Below are positions 63,343 through 64,000 of a stretch of DNA of 64,000 nucleotides, piece after piece. Position numbers and translations under genes: made by a program. The first letter of the stretch is position 1. Every line of letters starts with the position of its first letter. Source of the DNA: Cystobasidiopsis lactophilus (lineage: Eukaryota; Basidiomycota; Agaricostilbomycetes; Agaricostilbales; Chionosphaeraceae); assembly GCA_001599975.1 (NCBI GenBank), contig BCIO01000004.1, positions 189,828-253,827 of the forward strand. Direction: 5' to 3'. The notes under the pieces were generated by a model, which was given only the letters and a program-made list of their open reading frames with translations, made no database searches and had not been told where the DNA came from.

Positions 63343-64000
63343 ATGTCGCTCTCCGAGGCCTTCTTGATCGCCACCCAGCCTTTGCTGCCGCAGATCCACG
63401 TCGCAGAAGGCAGCCGCACCGTCGCTGTGCTCACGCCGAGATGCCTGGCGCTGGTCGGCCTCAACGACACTTCGGTCCTGGCCACCGTCGACCTGCCCGA
63501 GCCTGCCTGCCACGCCTGCACCCGGTTGGTCGCCCACAAGCGTTGGATGGCGGCGGGCGTCAAGGGCAAGAACAAGCTGTGGCATTGGAGCACGCCGGTG
63601 AACAAGGACGGCACTTTTGCAGAGACGCCGGCCAGGCAGGAGCTGTCGGTGCGTTTTTCGGGCCTCTCCCTCAAGATCTCGCGCATGCTGATCTATGGAT
63701 GATCTCGTCTGCACAGACGGAGGCGCCGGTCATGGCCATCGCTTCCACCGACTCGCTGGCGGCCTACCTTGACGCCCAGGCCAAACTTTGCCTCACTGAC
63801 TTGGCCTGCTCTCCGCTTGCGTCGATCGACTTGAACCTCTCCAACACCACCAGAGCCCACCTCAGCATCTTCTCCCCTTCCACCTCTCCCTTCCAACCTC
63901 ACTCAGCAGCCACCACCGTTGTTTGCCTCACCCTTCACTCTTCGCCTTCTTCCTCGGTCCCTTCTTCGCCCAAAAAGAAGTCGAAAAAGACCACTAAAGG
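63343..64000 (+). CDS. Unidentified gene, 5' part only; possible WD-type nucleolar protein
   Basis: Starts MSLSEAFLIATQPLLPQIHV with a beta-strand-like pattern (RTVAVLTPRCLALVGLNDTS, VLATVDLPEP, LVAHKRWMAAGVKGKNKLWH). A GT-AG intron at about 63653-63716 joins ARQELS to TEAPVMAIASTDSLAAYLDA. The last residues in the window are SPKKKSKKTTKG, a basic patch like a nucleolar localisation segment. Alternating strands of about 10 residues with small turns suggest a beta-propeller, and the basic patch would suit a ribosome-biogenesis WD protein of the Utp17/WDR75 class. This is a weak guess. The 3' part is outside the window. Confidence 0.5.

Noticed and set aside
1-64000. Mating-type locus, secondary-metabolite cluster, CRISPR, tRNA or retroelement
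   Set aside because: No homeodomain or pheromone-receptor gene, no synthase backbone gene, no spaced repeats, no convincing tRNA fold with A and B boxes, and no reverse transcriptase, integrase or long terminal repeat pattern was seen.

Overview
The window looks like nuclear DNA of a basidiomycete yeast or a related Pucciniomycotina-type fungus. It has compact, GC-rich genes broken by many 35-60 bp introns (mostly GT-AG, with frequent GTGCGT/GTGAGT donors), short intergenic gaps and a standard eukaryotic housekeeping gene set. No tRNA, rRNA, CRISPR, prokaryotic operon, retroelement or virus-like sequence was recognised. Family names rest on motifs read by eye, not on database searches. Most exon joins were worked out by hand from splice signals and protein continuity; where this failed it is stated.

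1-21 kb: a partial kynureninase (-) shares a 66 bp promoter with CFT2/CPSF100 (+). Then come a beta-helix/bulb-lectin protein (+), linker histone H1 (-), a Ubp2-type deubiquitinase (-), an F-box relic (+), a secreted alpha/beta hydrolase (-), an FHA-domain tail-anchored protein (-), a secreted Thr-rich protein (-) and a p24 cargo receptor (-).

21-30 kb is the first accessory block. It holds three members and one possible scrap of a divergent GNAT-fold family, the intact dynein light intermediate chain (DLIC) gene, and two small membrane proteins.

30-52 kb is housekeeping: DRE2/anamorsin, an F-box protein, a DUF2786 protein, a sugar transporter, ATE1 arginyltransferase, mitochondrial RRF, a C2H2 regulator, MED7, a small roadblock-like protein, a ferric reductase, a Kes1/Osh4-type oxysterol-binding protein and a DsbA-like protein.

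52-58 kb is the second accessory block. Two more GNAT-fold genes flank an orphan gene and an inverted, end-truncated copy of DLIC that is about 94% identical to the intact gene. The right end carries an NmrA-like protein, RanBP1, a gene-poor 2 kb and the start of an unidentified gene.

The most unusual content is the pair of accessory blocks. Five (perhaps six) strongly diverged GNAT-fold paralogues share an N-terminal signature, but only one keeps a canonical acetyl-CoA loop. They are arranged in mirror image around the two DLIC copies. The DLIC copy lacks both the P-loop and the C-terminal adaptor-binding helix, differs from its parent almost only at synonymous sites, and appears to cut off the neighbouring gene.
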